Below are positions 35,785 to 44,131 of a DNA stretch of 64,000 bases, piece after piece. A program made the position numbers and the translations under genes. The notes beneath the pieces are model-generated. The model saw only the letters and a list, made by a program, of their open reading frames with translations, had not been told where the DNA came from and did not search any database. Source of the stretch: Leptospiraceae bacterium (lineage in GTDB: Bacteria > Spirochaetota > Leptospiria > Leptospirales > Leptospiraceae); the NCBI GenBank assembly GCA_016708435.1, contig JADJFV010000002.1:248001-312000 (forward strand). The letters run 5' to 3'. How positions within the stretch are numbered: the first letter of the stretch is position 1; each line of letters opens with the position of its first letter.

Positions 35785-36651
35785 TTAAATTAAAGATTTC
35801 ATTATATCAATGGTAGCTCTAGATTGATTTAAAGTATAAAAATGAATTCCAGATACTCCCATAGTTAATAATTCTTTGCATTGGGAAACAGTAAACTCAA
35901 TACTCTTTTTTAGAAAGTCAGAAGGATGGTCTTTTAGAAGCGTCAATTCCTGAACTAATTCTTGGGGAATTTCGCAGTTAGCCATTCCTTTAAAACGCTC
36001 TATCTGACTAAAAGAGGTAATCGGCATTATCCCCGGAATCACTGGAATTGAAATTCCAGTGAGCTTTATTTTTTCTAAAAACTGTTGAAAAAGTTGATTG
36101 GAAAAAAATAACTGAGTGATTAAAAACTCCGCTCCAGCATCGACTTTTTGCTTAAGAAATTGAATGTCCGCGTCTAGAGTAGGGGAGTCAGGATGCTTTT
36201 CCGGATAACATCCACCTGCAATGCAAAAAGGAAATTTTTCTTGCCGAATAAACTGAATTAATTCTTTTCCATTCGCAAATCCAGATGGATGTTTAACAAA
36301 AACACCTTGCTCTTTAGGAGGATCTCCTCTCAACGCAATAACATTCTCAATTTTTTTGGATTGAATAATCTCTAATGTAGCTTTTACTTCAATACTGCTT
36401 GCTCCAACACAAGTAAAATGACACATCGTTGGAATTTGAAATTGGGATTGAATTCTTTCGCACAAATCGATAGTTTTATCTTTTGTAGAACCGCCAGCTC
36501 CATAAGTCACAGAAATAAAACTTGGAGAAAGACTTTTTAAATCAGACACTGTATTAATTAACTTAGCATCACCTTCAACGGTCTTAGGTGGAAAAATCTC
36601 AAACGAGAAAACTGGCTTATTAGCTTTGAAATAAATTTCAGATATTTTCAT
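35785..36651 (-). CDS. metF: 5,10-Methylenetetrahydrofolate reductase
   Basis: A 288-aa FAD-dependent TIM-barrel enzyme that makes 5-methyl-THF for methionine synthesis. FSFEIFPPKTVEGDAKL, SFISVTYGAGGSTKDKTIDL with the catalytic region, TMCHFTCVGAS, NVIALRGDPPKEQG, GAEFLITQLFFSNQLF and VIPGIMPITSFSQIERF are all family motifs. Length is standard. The start lies 1 bp from the stop of the tail-fibre-like gene upstream, so they are probably co-transcribed, an odd pairing. In Leptospira interrogans metF is on the secondary chromosome. Confidence 0.96.
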   Translation of the reverse strand: MKISEIYFKANKPVFSFEIFPPKTVEGDAKLINTVSDLKSLSPSFISVTYGAGGSTKDKTIDLCERIQSQFQIPTMCHFTCVGASSIEVKATLEIIQSKKIENVIALRGDPPKEQGVFVKHPSGFANGKELIQFIRQEKFPFCIAGGCYPEKHPDSPTLDADIQFLKQKVDAGAEFLITQLFFSNQLFQQFLEKIKLTGISIPVIPGIMPITSFSQIERFKGMANCEIPQELVQELTLLKDHPSDFLKKSIEFTVSQCKELLTMGVSGIHFYTLNQSRATIDIMKSLI

Positions 36652-36652
36652 A

Positions 36653-39169
36653 TTAACTTACCGTAAGGATAACAGGAATGACCCCACGGTCTTTTTTACA
36701 TTCACCTAACGCTTTACCAACGAGCATCCCCGGTTTCAATTTATTTAAATCTGCTTTAATACCATGACCAGCTGTTAATCCTGACACAAGAATATCCCCA
36801 TAAGTAATTGAGCCTTCCGAAGCATCCACATGCATACTAACTACACCAAACAAAGCCACGAGAACATGATCTGTTCCAACTTTTTTGTCACCTAGTTCAA
36901 TGCAAGAGGAATCAACGCAAACTCCGATTACCTTCGTCGAATATCCGATTCTTGACTTTGCTATAGCCCCTTCTTTCTCAGTAATAACGAGCAAATCTCC
37001 TTTGGCTACGATATCATTGTGCGCTAACTTAAAATACCGAGCGATACAGTCATTGCCTTTTTCATCAACGAATCTAACTTGACCAATAAAGTCTGACTCT
37101 CCATGGGCTAACAACGCCTTACCGGAACCTACAATGTCTTTTTTCTTCACACCAATCCCATTTGCATACAATGCATATTTTTTTTGTGAAGAGAAAATCG
37201 CTCCGTAGCCTTTTTTAGAAAAACCCGCAATTCCTGCAGACTCATCATCTATTCCGTTAGAATAACCAACTACTCCGTTATCATCGCCGAACCCTACAAC
37301 ACCCTCATCAATTCCGACGCCTGAAATTCCAGATCCACCTTTTGCTTCATTGTGACCATAAATGACCGAATGACTTTGCGTTGGTGGAGAAATGTTCTTA
37401 AACTCTGAAGACGAAGAACCTTTCAAGTGAATTAATCCCGAGTGCGAACCATACTCATGATTAATAGGCGCATAATCATGAGTATGCGGCTTAGCATCAC
37501 GAGAATCAGAGAGTCTTGAATCGTCAGCCGCAACAGCTTTATTCGGAATATTAAATCCATTTCTTGCAAGCATAATTATTCCAGAATCTTCGGTTGATGC
37601 ATACTTTAGTCTTTTATCATTCCCTTGAACAACAACTCCTTCTTTGTCTTCTCCCGATTGCGCAAGCTCAACGATACCGGTTGTTTCTGTGGTGGCTTTT
37701 TTTAATCGCTTATCATTTCCCTGAACTGCGGCCATTGCAGCTTCTTCGCCATTATTGGCATAACGCATTATACCTTCTTTTTCTGTAGTGGCTTTCTTTA
37801 GTCTTGGATCATCTGCAGTCAAAACTCTACCTGGCATGTCAGCACCTAGCTCAGACATAATTACAAGCCCATACTCAGAAGTAGTCGCTTTCTTTAGGCG
37901 TTTATCGTTTCCTTGAACAACAACACCTGGTCGAGTTTCTCCATCTTCGGCTAATTCCACTATGCCCATAGAATCTGTAGTTGCAGATTTTAGCCTATCA
38001 TCATCACTCTGAACAACTAATCCACTTTTAGATTCTCCTTTTTTTGCTAGGCGTATTAATCCGTAAGTATTTTCTGTAGCATATTTTAGTCTTTTGTCAT
38101 TTCCCTGGACAGCAACTAATTCTCTTTCCTCTCCATCTGTGGCTAATTCCACTATGCCTTTAAATTCAGTAGTAGCATCTCTAAGCCGCCTGTCGTTTCC
38201 CTGAACCGCTAGTCCTTCTTTTGTTTCTCCATCAGCAGCTAACCTCACTAAACCTGGACGCATTATGGAAGAGTAGGGTGGTGTTTCTGCAATAATTCTT
38301 TTTTTGGAAAGAGCTATTATATCTGCGTCTGCATAGATTTCTAATTCTACAATTTGGGAAACATATCTCTTCATTGAATTGGGTTTATTATTTACACAAA
38401 GTAGTTTAAAAAAACGAATATTGGTCGGAAAAAACTTCCATTTGTACCAAGTCCCTGGCTCAGACATAAATTGAGGTTCTTCATGCAATTGATGCCAAGA
38501 CAAATCATCCTCACTATAGTAGAAATAAAAAGCTTCGGGAAAATTTGTCTCTTCCGCATTCTTAGATAGAATTCTTATTTCTTCTACCCGATTAATTGAT
38601 CCTAGATCAATTAATAAAAACTCCTCTCCTGGAGAAGTTTTTTCTTTCGATGACCAACCATAGTCAGGTCTTTCGTCTATAATATTCTCTTTAACCCAAA
38701 AACGATCATTCTCAGAGCTACTTATAATTTTTTCGATACCAGCAATCATTACTCGGAAATTTGAAAAAGCCGTTTTAAAAAGACCTTCTTTATTTCTTCG
38801 ATTCAGCCTTATCACCATTTTAAGAAAAGCGGAATTAATCATCGAAAAATTCCATTTGCATTGCTTTTTACTTACGCGTGAGTATTCATATTCTTTAATA
38901 ATAGGTTCCCAAATTTTTCCATCATCTGATATTTCGAAACGGAAAGTATTTGGCATAAACTCGCTTTCCTTCTCCATCGAATCAAATTGAATGCAGTTAA
39001 AAGAAGAAAGCTCCTTAAACTGAAATGTGATTACTGCAATGGACGAAGTAGGGGACTCTTCTATGAAATGAAAAAGTGCTCCATTTGTGAGTTCATATTG
39101 ACCTTTACTTGAAATATTTTGTATTAATACTTCCGATGGATGACTAATCCTTACTGATTTATCTGGCAT
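36653..39169 (-). CDS. Discoidin-like, tail-fibre-type repeat protein
   Basis: An 838-aa mosaic. Residues ~1-145 and ~150-285 are two F5/8-type-C (discoidin) like beta domains (FRFEISDDGKIWEPI, FYFYYSEDDLSWHQL). Residues ~304-560 hold eight 32-residue units of the form G-(I/L)-V-x-L-A-x-x-G-E...V-V-Q-G-N-D-x-R-L-x-x-A-T-T, as in phage tail-fibre repeats. A Gly-rich linker (GISGVGIDEGVVGFGDDNGV) and a C-terminal beta domain (~690-838, KGDLLVITEKEGAIAKSRIG, GDILVSGLTAGHG) end it. It has no signal peptide. It may be an adhesin, appendage or phage-derived receptor-binding protein. Confidence 0.75.
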   Translation of the reverse strand: MPDKSVRISHPSEVLIQNISSKGQYELTNGALFHFIEESPTSSIAVITFQFKELSSFNCIQFDSMEKESEFMPNTFRFEISDDGKIWEPIIKEYEYSRVSKKQCKWNFSMINSAFLKMVIRLNRRNKEGLFKTAFSNFRVMIAGIEKIISSSENDRFWVKENIIDERPDYGWSSKEKTSPGEEFLLIDLGSINRVEEIRILSKNAEETNFPEAFYFYYSEDDLSWHQLHEEPQFMSEPGTWYKWKFFPTNIRFFKLLCVNNKPNSMKRYVSQIVELEIYADADIIALSKKRIIAETPPYSSIMRPGLVRLAADGETKEGLAVQGNDRRLRDATTEFKGIVELATDGEERELVAVQGNDKRLKYATENTYGLIRLAKKGESKSGLVVQSDDDRLKSATTDSMGIVELAEDGETRPGVVVQGNDKRLKKATTSEYGLVIMSELGADMPGRVLTADDPRLKKATTEKEGIMRYANNGEEAAMAAVQGNDKRLKKATTETTGIVELAQSGEDKEGVVVQGNDKRLKYASTEDSGIIMLARNGFNIPNKAVAADDSRLSDSRDAKPHTHDYAPINHEYGSHSGLIHLKGSSSSEFKNISPPTQSHSVIYGHNEAKGGSGISGVGIDEGVVGFGDDNGVVGYSNGIDDESAGIAGFSKKGYGAIFSSQKKYALYANGIGVKKKDIVGSGKALLAHGESDFIGQVRFVDEKGNDCIARYFKLAHNDIVAKGDLLVITEKEGAIAKSRIGYSTKVIGVCVDSSCIELGDKKVGTDHVLVALFGVVSMHVDASEGSITYGDILVSGLTAGHGIKADLNKLKPGMLVGKALGECKKDRGVIPVILTVS

Positions 39170-39316
39170 TGCTTACTCTATTTACAAACATAATTTTCTA
39201 TCTAATGTGTATGGTGGTGAAATCATGCAAAGTATTTTCCTATATTTCTTAAATTATTTTGTAAAATATTGCTTTCATCTATGTAATTTATGTCTTTCTC
39301 TTACGATTAATTTTGG

Positions 39317-40189
39317 TCATGGTGATATTCGAGTCGTTTCAGAGAAAACAATAATAATGGAAGGGCGAATTTCTTCATTAAAAAATTTTAGGATAATCTG
39401 CTTTAAAAAATCCGTAAGCTTTTTTTCGATAAATATTGAGTGTCCATCAACAGCAATTGGAATACTTTCTAAAATCTCGACAGATGATCTTGTTAAATGG
39501 ACTTTACTCCAATCTAAAAAACTTTTCCATGAATCAATTATATGCTGAGCAGAGTCAATCTCTCGATTAAAAATAGGCGATTCCTTTGCTGAACTACTGC
39601 TTAATTTTTTACATATCCCCGCTACATAGGACATATTACTTTCCAGTCCTTTACCCTTTGCAATTTGTATTGCAGAATCAACAAGGTCAAATCCGTATAA
39701 GTTTATTAAATTATCAAGTGATTTCTCTGGGTCTGCTTCTTGTTTTAATGACTGGTTATTATGTATGGTTATATTAAGATTGTTTGGGGATACCGCCTGA
39801 CCCCGCCGAGGAGTTGAATTGTATTCGGCAGAGGGCGATGCCGGTATACCTGAGAGGGGTATATTTTTATCCCACTGAGGGGTAATTTTTGATCCTGTGT
39901 AGTTAAAAGAAAAATAATAAGTAGAATTTGTTCTACCACAGCCGGGCTTATAATAAAGCAGCCCTTCTTTTATTAACTCCTTTTTTCCTAGTAATATCGA
40001 TTTTTTGGTCTTGAATCCGGTAAGTTTAAGCAGCGTTTCAGTGCTTGGCCATACGTGTTTAAAATTTTGGTCACTAAATTTAAGCAGAACAGGGTATAGA
40101 GTTTTTGCTGCTGGACTTAGCTTTCCCCATAATCCTGAGTCAATGATATCGGACATGAATTTTATATATTGATTGCTTGTTTCGCCCAT
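39317..40189 (-). CDS. Plasmid-type replication initiator (winged-helix Rep)
   Basis: A 290-aa protein. Residues ~18-95 form a winged helix-turn-helix (KLSPAAKTLYPVLLKFSD, WPSTETLLKLTGFKTKKSIL, ELIKEGLLYYKPG) of the type found in plasmid and phage initiators. After a polar linker, the C-terminal ~80 residues (IDSWKSFLDWSKVHLTRSS, ILESIPIAVDGHSIFIEK, FLKQIILKFFNEEIRPSI) resemble the DnaA N-terminal domain, which contacts helicase. AAGGAG lies 6 nt before the ATG. It follows parA and parB on the same strand with an iteron-like and antisense-RNA region between. A role as Rep is inferred from domains plus context. Confidence 0.7.
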   Translation of the reverse strand: MGETSNQYIKFMSDIIDSGLWGKLSPAAKTLYPVLLKFSDQNFKHVWPSTETLLKLTGFKTKKSILLGKKELIKEGLLYYKPGCGRTNSTYYFSFNYTGSKITPQWDKNIPLSGIPASPSAEYNSTPRRGQAVSPNNLNITIHNNQSLKQEADPEKSLDNLINLYGFDLVDSAIQIAKGKGLESNMSYVAGICKKLSSSSAKESPIFNREIDSAQHIIDSWKSFLDWSKVHLTRSSVEILESIPIAVDGHSIFIEKKLTDFLKQIILKFFNEEIRPSIIIVFSETTRISP

Positions 40190-40248
40190 ACGCTTCTCCT
40201 TCCGTTACGAAAATATCAGAAATTAAGCAGAAAGGTAATTAAAAAGGA

Positions 40249-40277
40249 TTGACTTAATGCGAATAAAGTTTTATTAT
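40249..40277 (+). promoter_or_regulatory. Sigma-70 promoter antisense to the rep leader
   Basis: TTGACT at 40249-40254, a 17-bp spacer, and TATTAT at 40272-40277 make a near-consensus promoter on the plus strand, opposite to rep. Transcription should start near 40284. Confidence 0.7.
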
Positions 40278-40283
40278 GTCTCA

Positions 40284-40343
40284 TCTGACAATATTCCTTC
40301 GGAAATATTTTCCGTCCCCGGTTGCCGCCGGGGGGTTTCTTTC
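40284..40343 (+). ncRNA. Probable antisense (counter-transcribed) RNA controlling rep
   Basis: Predicted from the promoter at 40249 and a downstream terminator. The ~60-nt RNA would contain hairpin CGGAAA/TTTCCG (40300-40314) and a GC-rich hairpin CCCCGG (40316-40321)/CCGGGG (40328-40333) followed by GGTTTCTTTCT. It is complementary to the rep mRNA leader, 95-155 nt before the rep start. This is the place and direction of the incompatibility antisense RNA of repABC plasmids. There is no experimental support. Confidence 0.6.
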
Positions 40344-40366
40344 TGATTTACTTACAAATATCTTAT

Positions 40367-40444
40367 TTGTACTAAATATTTGTTATGTCACATTATGTGT
40401 ACTATTTTTCAAAGTCAAGTACAAGAAAATAAATTTGTGTACTT
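40367..40444. repeat. TGTACT iteron-like repeats between parB and rep
   Basis: TTGTACTA at 40367, GTGTACTA at 40397 and GTGTACTT at 40437 are direct; AAGTACA at 40417-40423 is inverted. Their starts are 30, 20 and 20 bp apart, which are whole helical turns. AAGTACA and TGTACTT (40417-40444) also make a hairpin. They could be Rep-binding sites and part of the origin or the rep operator. Confidence 0.55.
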
Positions 40445-40496
40445 CTTTTTAGCTGGTTGTTGTTTGTATAGTGAGATATGGTGTGAGAAAGCTTGC

Positions 40497-41303
40497 TTAT
40501 GAAAGAAATTTTGCGAGAGACTTTTTGAGTTTACTCTCGATTTGTAGAAGTAATTTTGTATCACTACTCATAATAATGATTTTATTATCTAGCTTTTCTA
40601 TGGTGCATTTTGCTGACTGTTGTGTTTTGATGCTACTTTGGGCATTACCTTTTTTATTGAACTCTTTTGCTTCTTTTATTGTCTTAAGCGAGCCATTTTT
40701 ATAGCTTTGTATAAAATTTTGAAAATCTCCTTTTTTATGAGATTGCGCAGCCTGAACCAGTAAGTTTTTGTTGTCAATGCCAACTTCTCTGCAAAGCTCA
40801 AGTTCTTTTTTCCCTAAAACTGAAATGCTTAAAATCTCCGTTATATAATTTCTACTTTTTCCAAAAATTGAGCCAATTTCATTATCTGTGTATCCGTATT
40901 CAGCTTTTAGGATTTTCATTGCGTCAGCTTCATCGTAGGCGGAAAGATTTTCTCTTTGAAGATTTTCAATTACGGCGAGCTTATAGACTTCCTTTTCTGG
41001 TTTGTTTAATATTTTACATTCTACTTCGCTCCAACCTAGTTGACTTACAGCATGAAATCTCCGTTCGCCCGCAATTATTTTGTAGGTTTCCTCTTGCTCT
41101 GCTTTTGTAACTACTATTGGTTGAAGAAGCCCATCTGTCATGATGCTATTTGCCAATTCTTCTACGCTCTTCTTCCTGTCTCCTCTCGGTTGTCTCTCAG
41201 AGGGCAATATCTTGGAAAGTTTAATCTTGCGAATTGTCCCTTCTAATACCTCGGACTGAAAAATATCAGCTAACGAGCCTAATCTTTTACTTTTTAAGCT
41301 CAT
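40497..41303 (-). CDS. parB: ParB-type partition protein (second parAB pair)
   Basis: A 268-aa ParB. LSKILPSERQPRGDRKKSVEELANSI, LLQPIVVTKAE and GERRFHAVSQLGWSEVECKI form the CTP-binding domain; VIENLQRENLSAYDEADAM and GSIFGKSRNYITEIL give the DNA-binding helices. The C-terminal ~50 residues would dimerise. It overlaps the end of parA by 17 bp, the same overlap as in the first pair at 15473. The ParB sequences of the two pairs differ widely, so the systems should be compatible in one cell. Confidence 0.92.
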   Translation of the reverse strand: MSLKSKRLGSLADIFQSEVLEGTIRKIKLSKILPSERQPRGDRKKSVEELANSIMTDGLLQPIVVTKAEQEETYKIIAGERRFHAVSQLGWSEVECKILNKPEKEVYKLAVIENLQRENLSAYDEADAMKILKAEYGYTDNEIGSIFGKSRNYITEILSISVLGKKELELCREVGIDNKNLLVQAAQSHKKGDFQNFIQSYKNGSLKTIKEAKEFNKKGNAQSSIKTQQSAKCTIEKLDNKIIIMSSDTKLLLQIESKLKKSLAKFLS

Positions 41304-42036
41304 TCAAAAATTCCTCTACAAACTCTTCGTATTCTTTCGATTGTCTGCATTTTTTATTGTAATCATATATCGAGCATTTGGCCAAATGACTTTCTCCAAT
41401 AGCAACGCCATCTGAAATACTTTGATCAAAGACTTTGAAATACTTTGTTAGAATTGGGATGATTGTTTTCGTGAGTAGTGTATGCGGTTTTAATTGAGTG
41501 ATTAAGGCTCCAATAATTTCAAGCTGTGGATTAATTCTTTTCTTGATGCTTGTTATTGTTTGTTGTAAGCCTACGATTCCGTCTACAGAGAACTTCTCGG
41601 CTTGCAGCGGGATAAGCACGAAGTTCGAGGCAACTAATGCGTTTATAGTGAAAATGGATAGGCTTGGAGGACAATCTATAATGCAGAAGTCAAATCCATC
41701 TAAGTCTTCCATTGCATCTCGGAGGATAAAGGGTGCTTCCACGTTATTTGCGCTCACTGCTTCCATTTCTGCCAATCTAGAGCTGGCAGGAGCAACAAAA
41801 AGGTTTGGTTTTGAGGTTTCATGAATAATTTGATTTAGCTTTGCTTTATTGTGAAAAATATGAAACATGTTCTGGTCTAGGCTCGTGCTCACGTAAATAC
41901 TTGTTGAATTACTTTGAGGGTCCATATCAAGCAGAATGGTTTTTTTTCCTCTTCTTGCTAGACCTTCGGCTAAATTGATTGAAGTTGTTGTCTTTCCTTC
42001 TCCGCCTTTTTGATTTGTAATCGAAATTGTAATCAT
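41287..42036 (-). CDS. parA: ParA/Soj-type partition ATPase (second parAB pair)
   Basis: A 249-aa Soj-like ATPase without the N-terminal HTH of the first ParA. ITNQKGGEGKTTTSINLAEGLA is the deviant Walker A, ILLDMDPQSNSTSIYV the A' motif, FDFCIIDCPPSLSIFTINAL the Walker B. The remainder (LIPLQAEKFSVDGIVGLQQT) is typical. It is the first gene of a minus-strand set parA-parB-rep. The gap upstream (42037-42226) holds TGTCGGA/TCCGACA at 42165-42180, a possible operator. Confidence 0.93.
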   Translation of the reverse strand: MITISITNQKGGEGKTTTSINLAEGLARRGKKTILLDMDPQSNSTSIYVSTSLDQNMFHIFHNKAKLNQIIHETSKPNLFVAPASSRLAEMEAVSANNVEAPFILRDAMEDLDGFDFCIIDCPPSLSIFTINALVASNFVLIPLQAEKFSVDGIVGLQQTITSIKKRINPQLEIIGALITQLKPHTLLTKTIIPILTKYFKVFDQSISDGVAIGESHLAKCSIYDYNKKCRQSKEYEEFVEEFLNELKK

Positions 42037-42164
42037 GCTTTTGTGTTTTAACTAGGTTTGATATAGATAGCAGTTTTTCAATTAGAAAAAATGATTTATG
42101 CTTTAATTAATTGTCGTTTTTGTGAAAGGGAGTTTGTTTTGAGACATTTGTTAAATACCGAAAA

Positions 42165-42180
42165 TGTCGGACATCCGACA
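42165..42180. promoter_or_regulatory. 16-bp palindrome between divergent parA and GAF-AAA gene
   Basis: TGTCGGA, CA, TCCGACA: perfect 7-bp arms, about 130 bp before parA and 47 bp before the plus-strand regulator gene. TTGACA follows at about 42189. It is placed to act as an operator for either gene. Confidence 0.45.
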
Positions 42181-42226
42181 GAAAGTAACTTGACAGGTTG
42201 CTTAAAAATAAACAAATTCTCTTTCA

Positions 42227-43549
42227 ATGATTTCAATATTAAAAAATCTGAATCCTGAAAACGTTTCCATTTTCTATGAAAACATTGACTTTGTATTTGA
42301 AAGATTGGTTCGGATATTAAATGGAAGTTGTGGCATTCTCGTTTTAAAAGAAAGCGCAGATTCTTTCGTTGAGTTTACTTCTTGCGGCTATGAATCTGAT
42401 TTCTACTATTCTTTTTTAGCAAGAGGGAATGGAAATTTCGAATCTATAACTTCCTCGGAAGAACCGGTTTTATTTTGGGCTAAGGAGTTTTCTTTAAGCT
42501 CGCCAATCTCTTCCTTGGCGATGACAACTAGAATAGCTTATAAGGGAGAAATGTTCGGCTTCCTACTAATCGAATTTCCGAATGAAGTGAATGAATTGCA
42601 AAAAAACTTTCTAGATTTAGTTGCGGACAAGATTGCAAATCTTCATGCAATGAAGTTGAACCTTGTTTCTATTCCAGCTCCTTATGTTAATGGAAATCAA
42701 GAAAAAAACATAAACTTCGAACTGTTTGATTTTATTTTGAGTGGATCTATTGGCTTTACGAATAGTCTGAAAGCAAACCGTTTCATCAATATACAAGGAA
42801 GTCAAGGGTCGGGAAAAAAATCTCTCGTTAAGTATATCTATAAAAAATTGGATTTGCATGGGAAAATAGTTCATCTCAACTCTCTGCCGGATCAGGTAGG
42901 AAAGCTGGAAAAGTCTATCCAAGATTGGATTGCCTTATCGGGAAATGGGATTCTTGTCATTGAGAACATTTCCAATCTTTCTATGGGGCAACAAAGGGTC
43001 TTTTTTGAATTCATAAAGGAGCCGGTATTAGAGCCACGAATTATTTTCTTAGATGATCTTACGAAGCATAAAGAGGATTACCAACCTTTCTGGAATCTTC
43101 TAACTCAGCATACTGTTCAGCTTCCGAACCTATTAAGTTTAGACAAAGAGAAACTTAAGACAGTAATTGATTTTCTCTTTAAGAATTTAAGGCAAGTCAA
43201 TCGTAGACCAGACATGACTTTGTCGGAAGATGCTTATGAGTTTTTGTTTAACTATCCCTATAAAGAAAACTTACGCGATTTGAGAAATCTTTTGGAACAG
43301 GCGGTCATTGCATCGAAAGAAAATATTATTAGAAAAGAATTTTACTTGAAATTTAATAATTCCAAAATAAAAAGCTTAGATTTTCAGAATGAAGAAGATC
43401 TTGATTTAAGAAAAAGTGTTCAAGCGCTAGAGCGACAGAAAATATTACTGGCAAATAAGATTTTTTCCGGTAATCAAATTCGAATGGCAAAGGCACTTGG
43501 AGTCTCAAGGGGATCTTTACAATACAAAATGAAACAATTGGAGTTATGA
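42227..43549 (+). CDS. GAF-AAA+-Fis regulator lacking the sigma-54 contact motif
   Basis: A 440-aa protein with a GAF-like sensor (~10-150, GSCGILVLKES, GFLLIEFPNE), an NtrC-type AAA+ domain (~165-370, Walker A GSQGSGKKSL, Walker B GILVIENISNLSMGQQ) and a Fis-type HTH (~400-440, NQIRMAKALGVSRGSLQYKM). The segment between Walker A and B is short and has no GAFTGA loop, so it should not open sigma-54 promoters in the usual way. The second acidic residue of Walker B is E-N instead of D-E. It heads a tight operon with two paralogous unknown genes. Confidence 0.8.
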   Translation: MISILKNLNPENVSIFYENIDFVFERLVRILNGSCGILVLKESADSFVEFTSCGYESDFYYSFLARGNGNFESITSSEEPVLFWAKEFSLSSPISSLAMTTRIAYKGEMFGFLLIEFPNEVNELQKNFLDLVADKIANLHAMKLNLVSIPAPYVNGNQEKNINFELFDFILSGSIGFTNSLKANRFINIQGSQGSGKKSLVKYIYKKLDLHGKIVHLNSLPDQVGKLEKSIQDWIALSGNGILVIENISNLSMGQQRVFFEFIKEPVLEPRIIFLDDLTKHKEDYQPFWNLLTQHTVQLPNLLSLDKEKLKTVIDFLFKNLRQVNRRPDMTLSEDAYEFLFNYPYKENLRDLRNLLEQAVIASKENIIRKEFYLKFNNSKIKSLDFQNEEDLDLRKSVQALERQKILLANKIFSGNQIRMAKALGVSRGSLQYKMKQLEL

Positions 43550-43550
43550 T

Positions 43551-44042
43551 ATGCTTTCGAATCAAGAGACAATGGAAGAGAGAAAAACACCTGGCGGCTA
43601 CACTTTAAGGGTGCATAGGGCGACTATGACTTATGAAGTCATTTCGCGTAAAGGAACAGAAGTTCCAAGGAATTCGAAAAACAATTCTAGCATTGTTAAA
43701 GTTCCGAGAATTATCTTCTTAGGCTCATCTTTCAATTTGTCGCATTTTCGATTATGTGATTTAACATATGTAAATTCCAAATCTGGAAAACTACAAATTC
43801 CTTACCAGTATGAAGACGCTCCCGATATAAAAATCATATCTGTTCCAACAGGATCTGATTCCGATGTATTGCCAATCATTCCCTATCAATATCAGTCATT
43901 AAAGGAGATTGTTCATGCTGCAGAGATGGGCTTGGAATTTCAAAATATCATAGTCGATGAGTCATCTCCGAAAAGTGAAATGGTTAACTTAAAAATTCGA
44001 TTCCCTACTGTGAACATTTTAATACTAAGAAAGAAGATTTAA
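43551..44042 (+). CDS. Unknown protein, paralogue of the next gene
   Basis: A 163-aa protein beginning 1 bp after the regulator stop. Nearly its full length aligns with residues 1-165 of the next protein: EERKTPGGY, GTEVPRNSKNNSSIVKVPR, FLGSSFNLSHFRLCDLTYVN, SGKLQIPYQY, TGSDSDVLPI and the end PTVNILILRKKI. I do not recognise the family. It looks like a compact beta-alpha domain with no signal or membrane segment. An ATG at 43572 (MEERKT) is an alternative start; TTGGAG before 43551 favours the longer form. Confidence 0.7.
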   Translation: MLSNQETMEERKTPGGYTLRVHRATMTYEVISRKGTEVPRNSKNNSSIVKVPRIIFLGSSFNLSHFRLCDLTYVNSKSGKLQIPYQYEDAPDIKIISVPTGSDSDVLPIIPYQYQSLKEIVHAAEMGLEFQNIIVDESSPKSEMVNLKIRFPTVNILILRKKI

Positions 44043-44131
44043 GAAAATTAAAATAATAAAAAATTATTTTAATTTTCTAGGGCTTACAAATACTCGTTCC
44101 TACACGTGGGATATATTTGGAGTCTTTAAAA

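Noticed and set aside
36653..42036. Possible prophage (tail-fibre repeats next to Rep and ParAB)
   Set aside because: No capsid, terminase, portal, integrase or lysis genes are present, and metF is embedded; a chromosomal or chromid replication block fits better.
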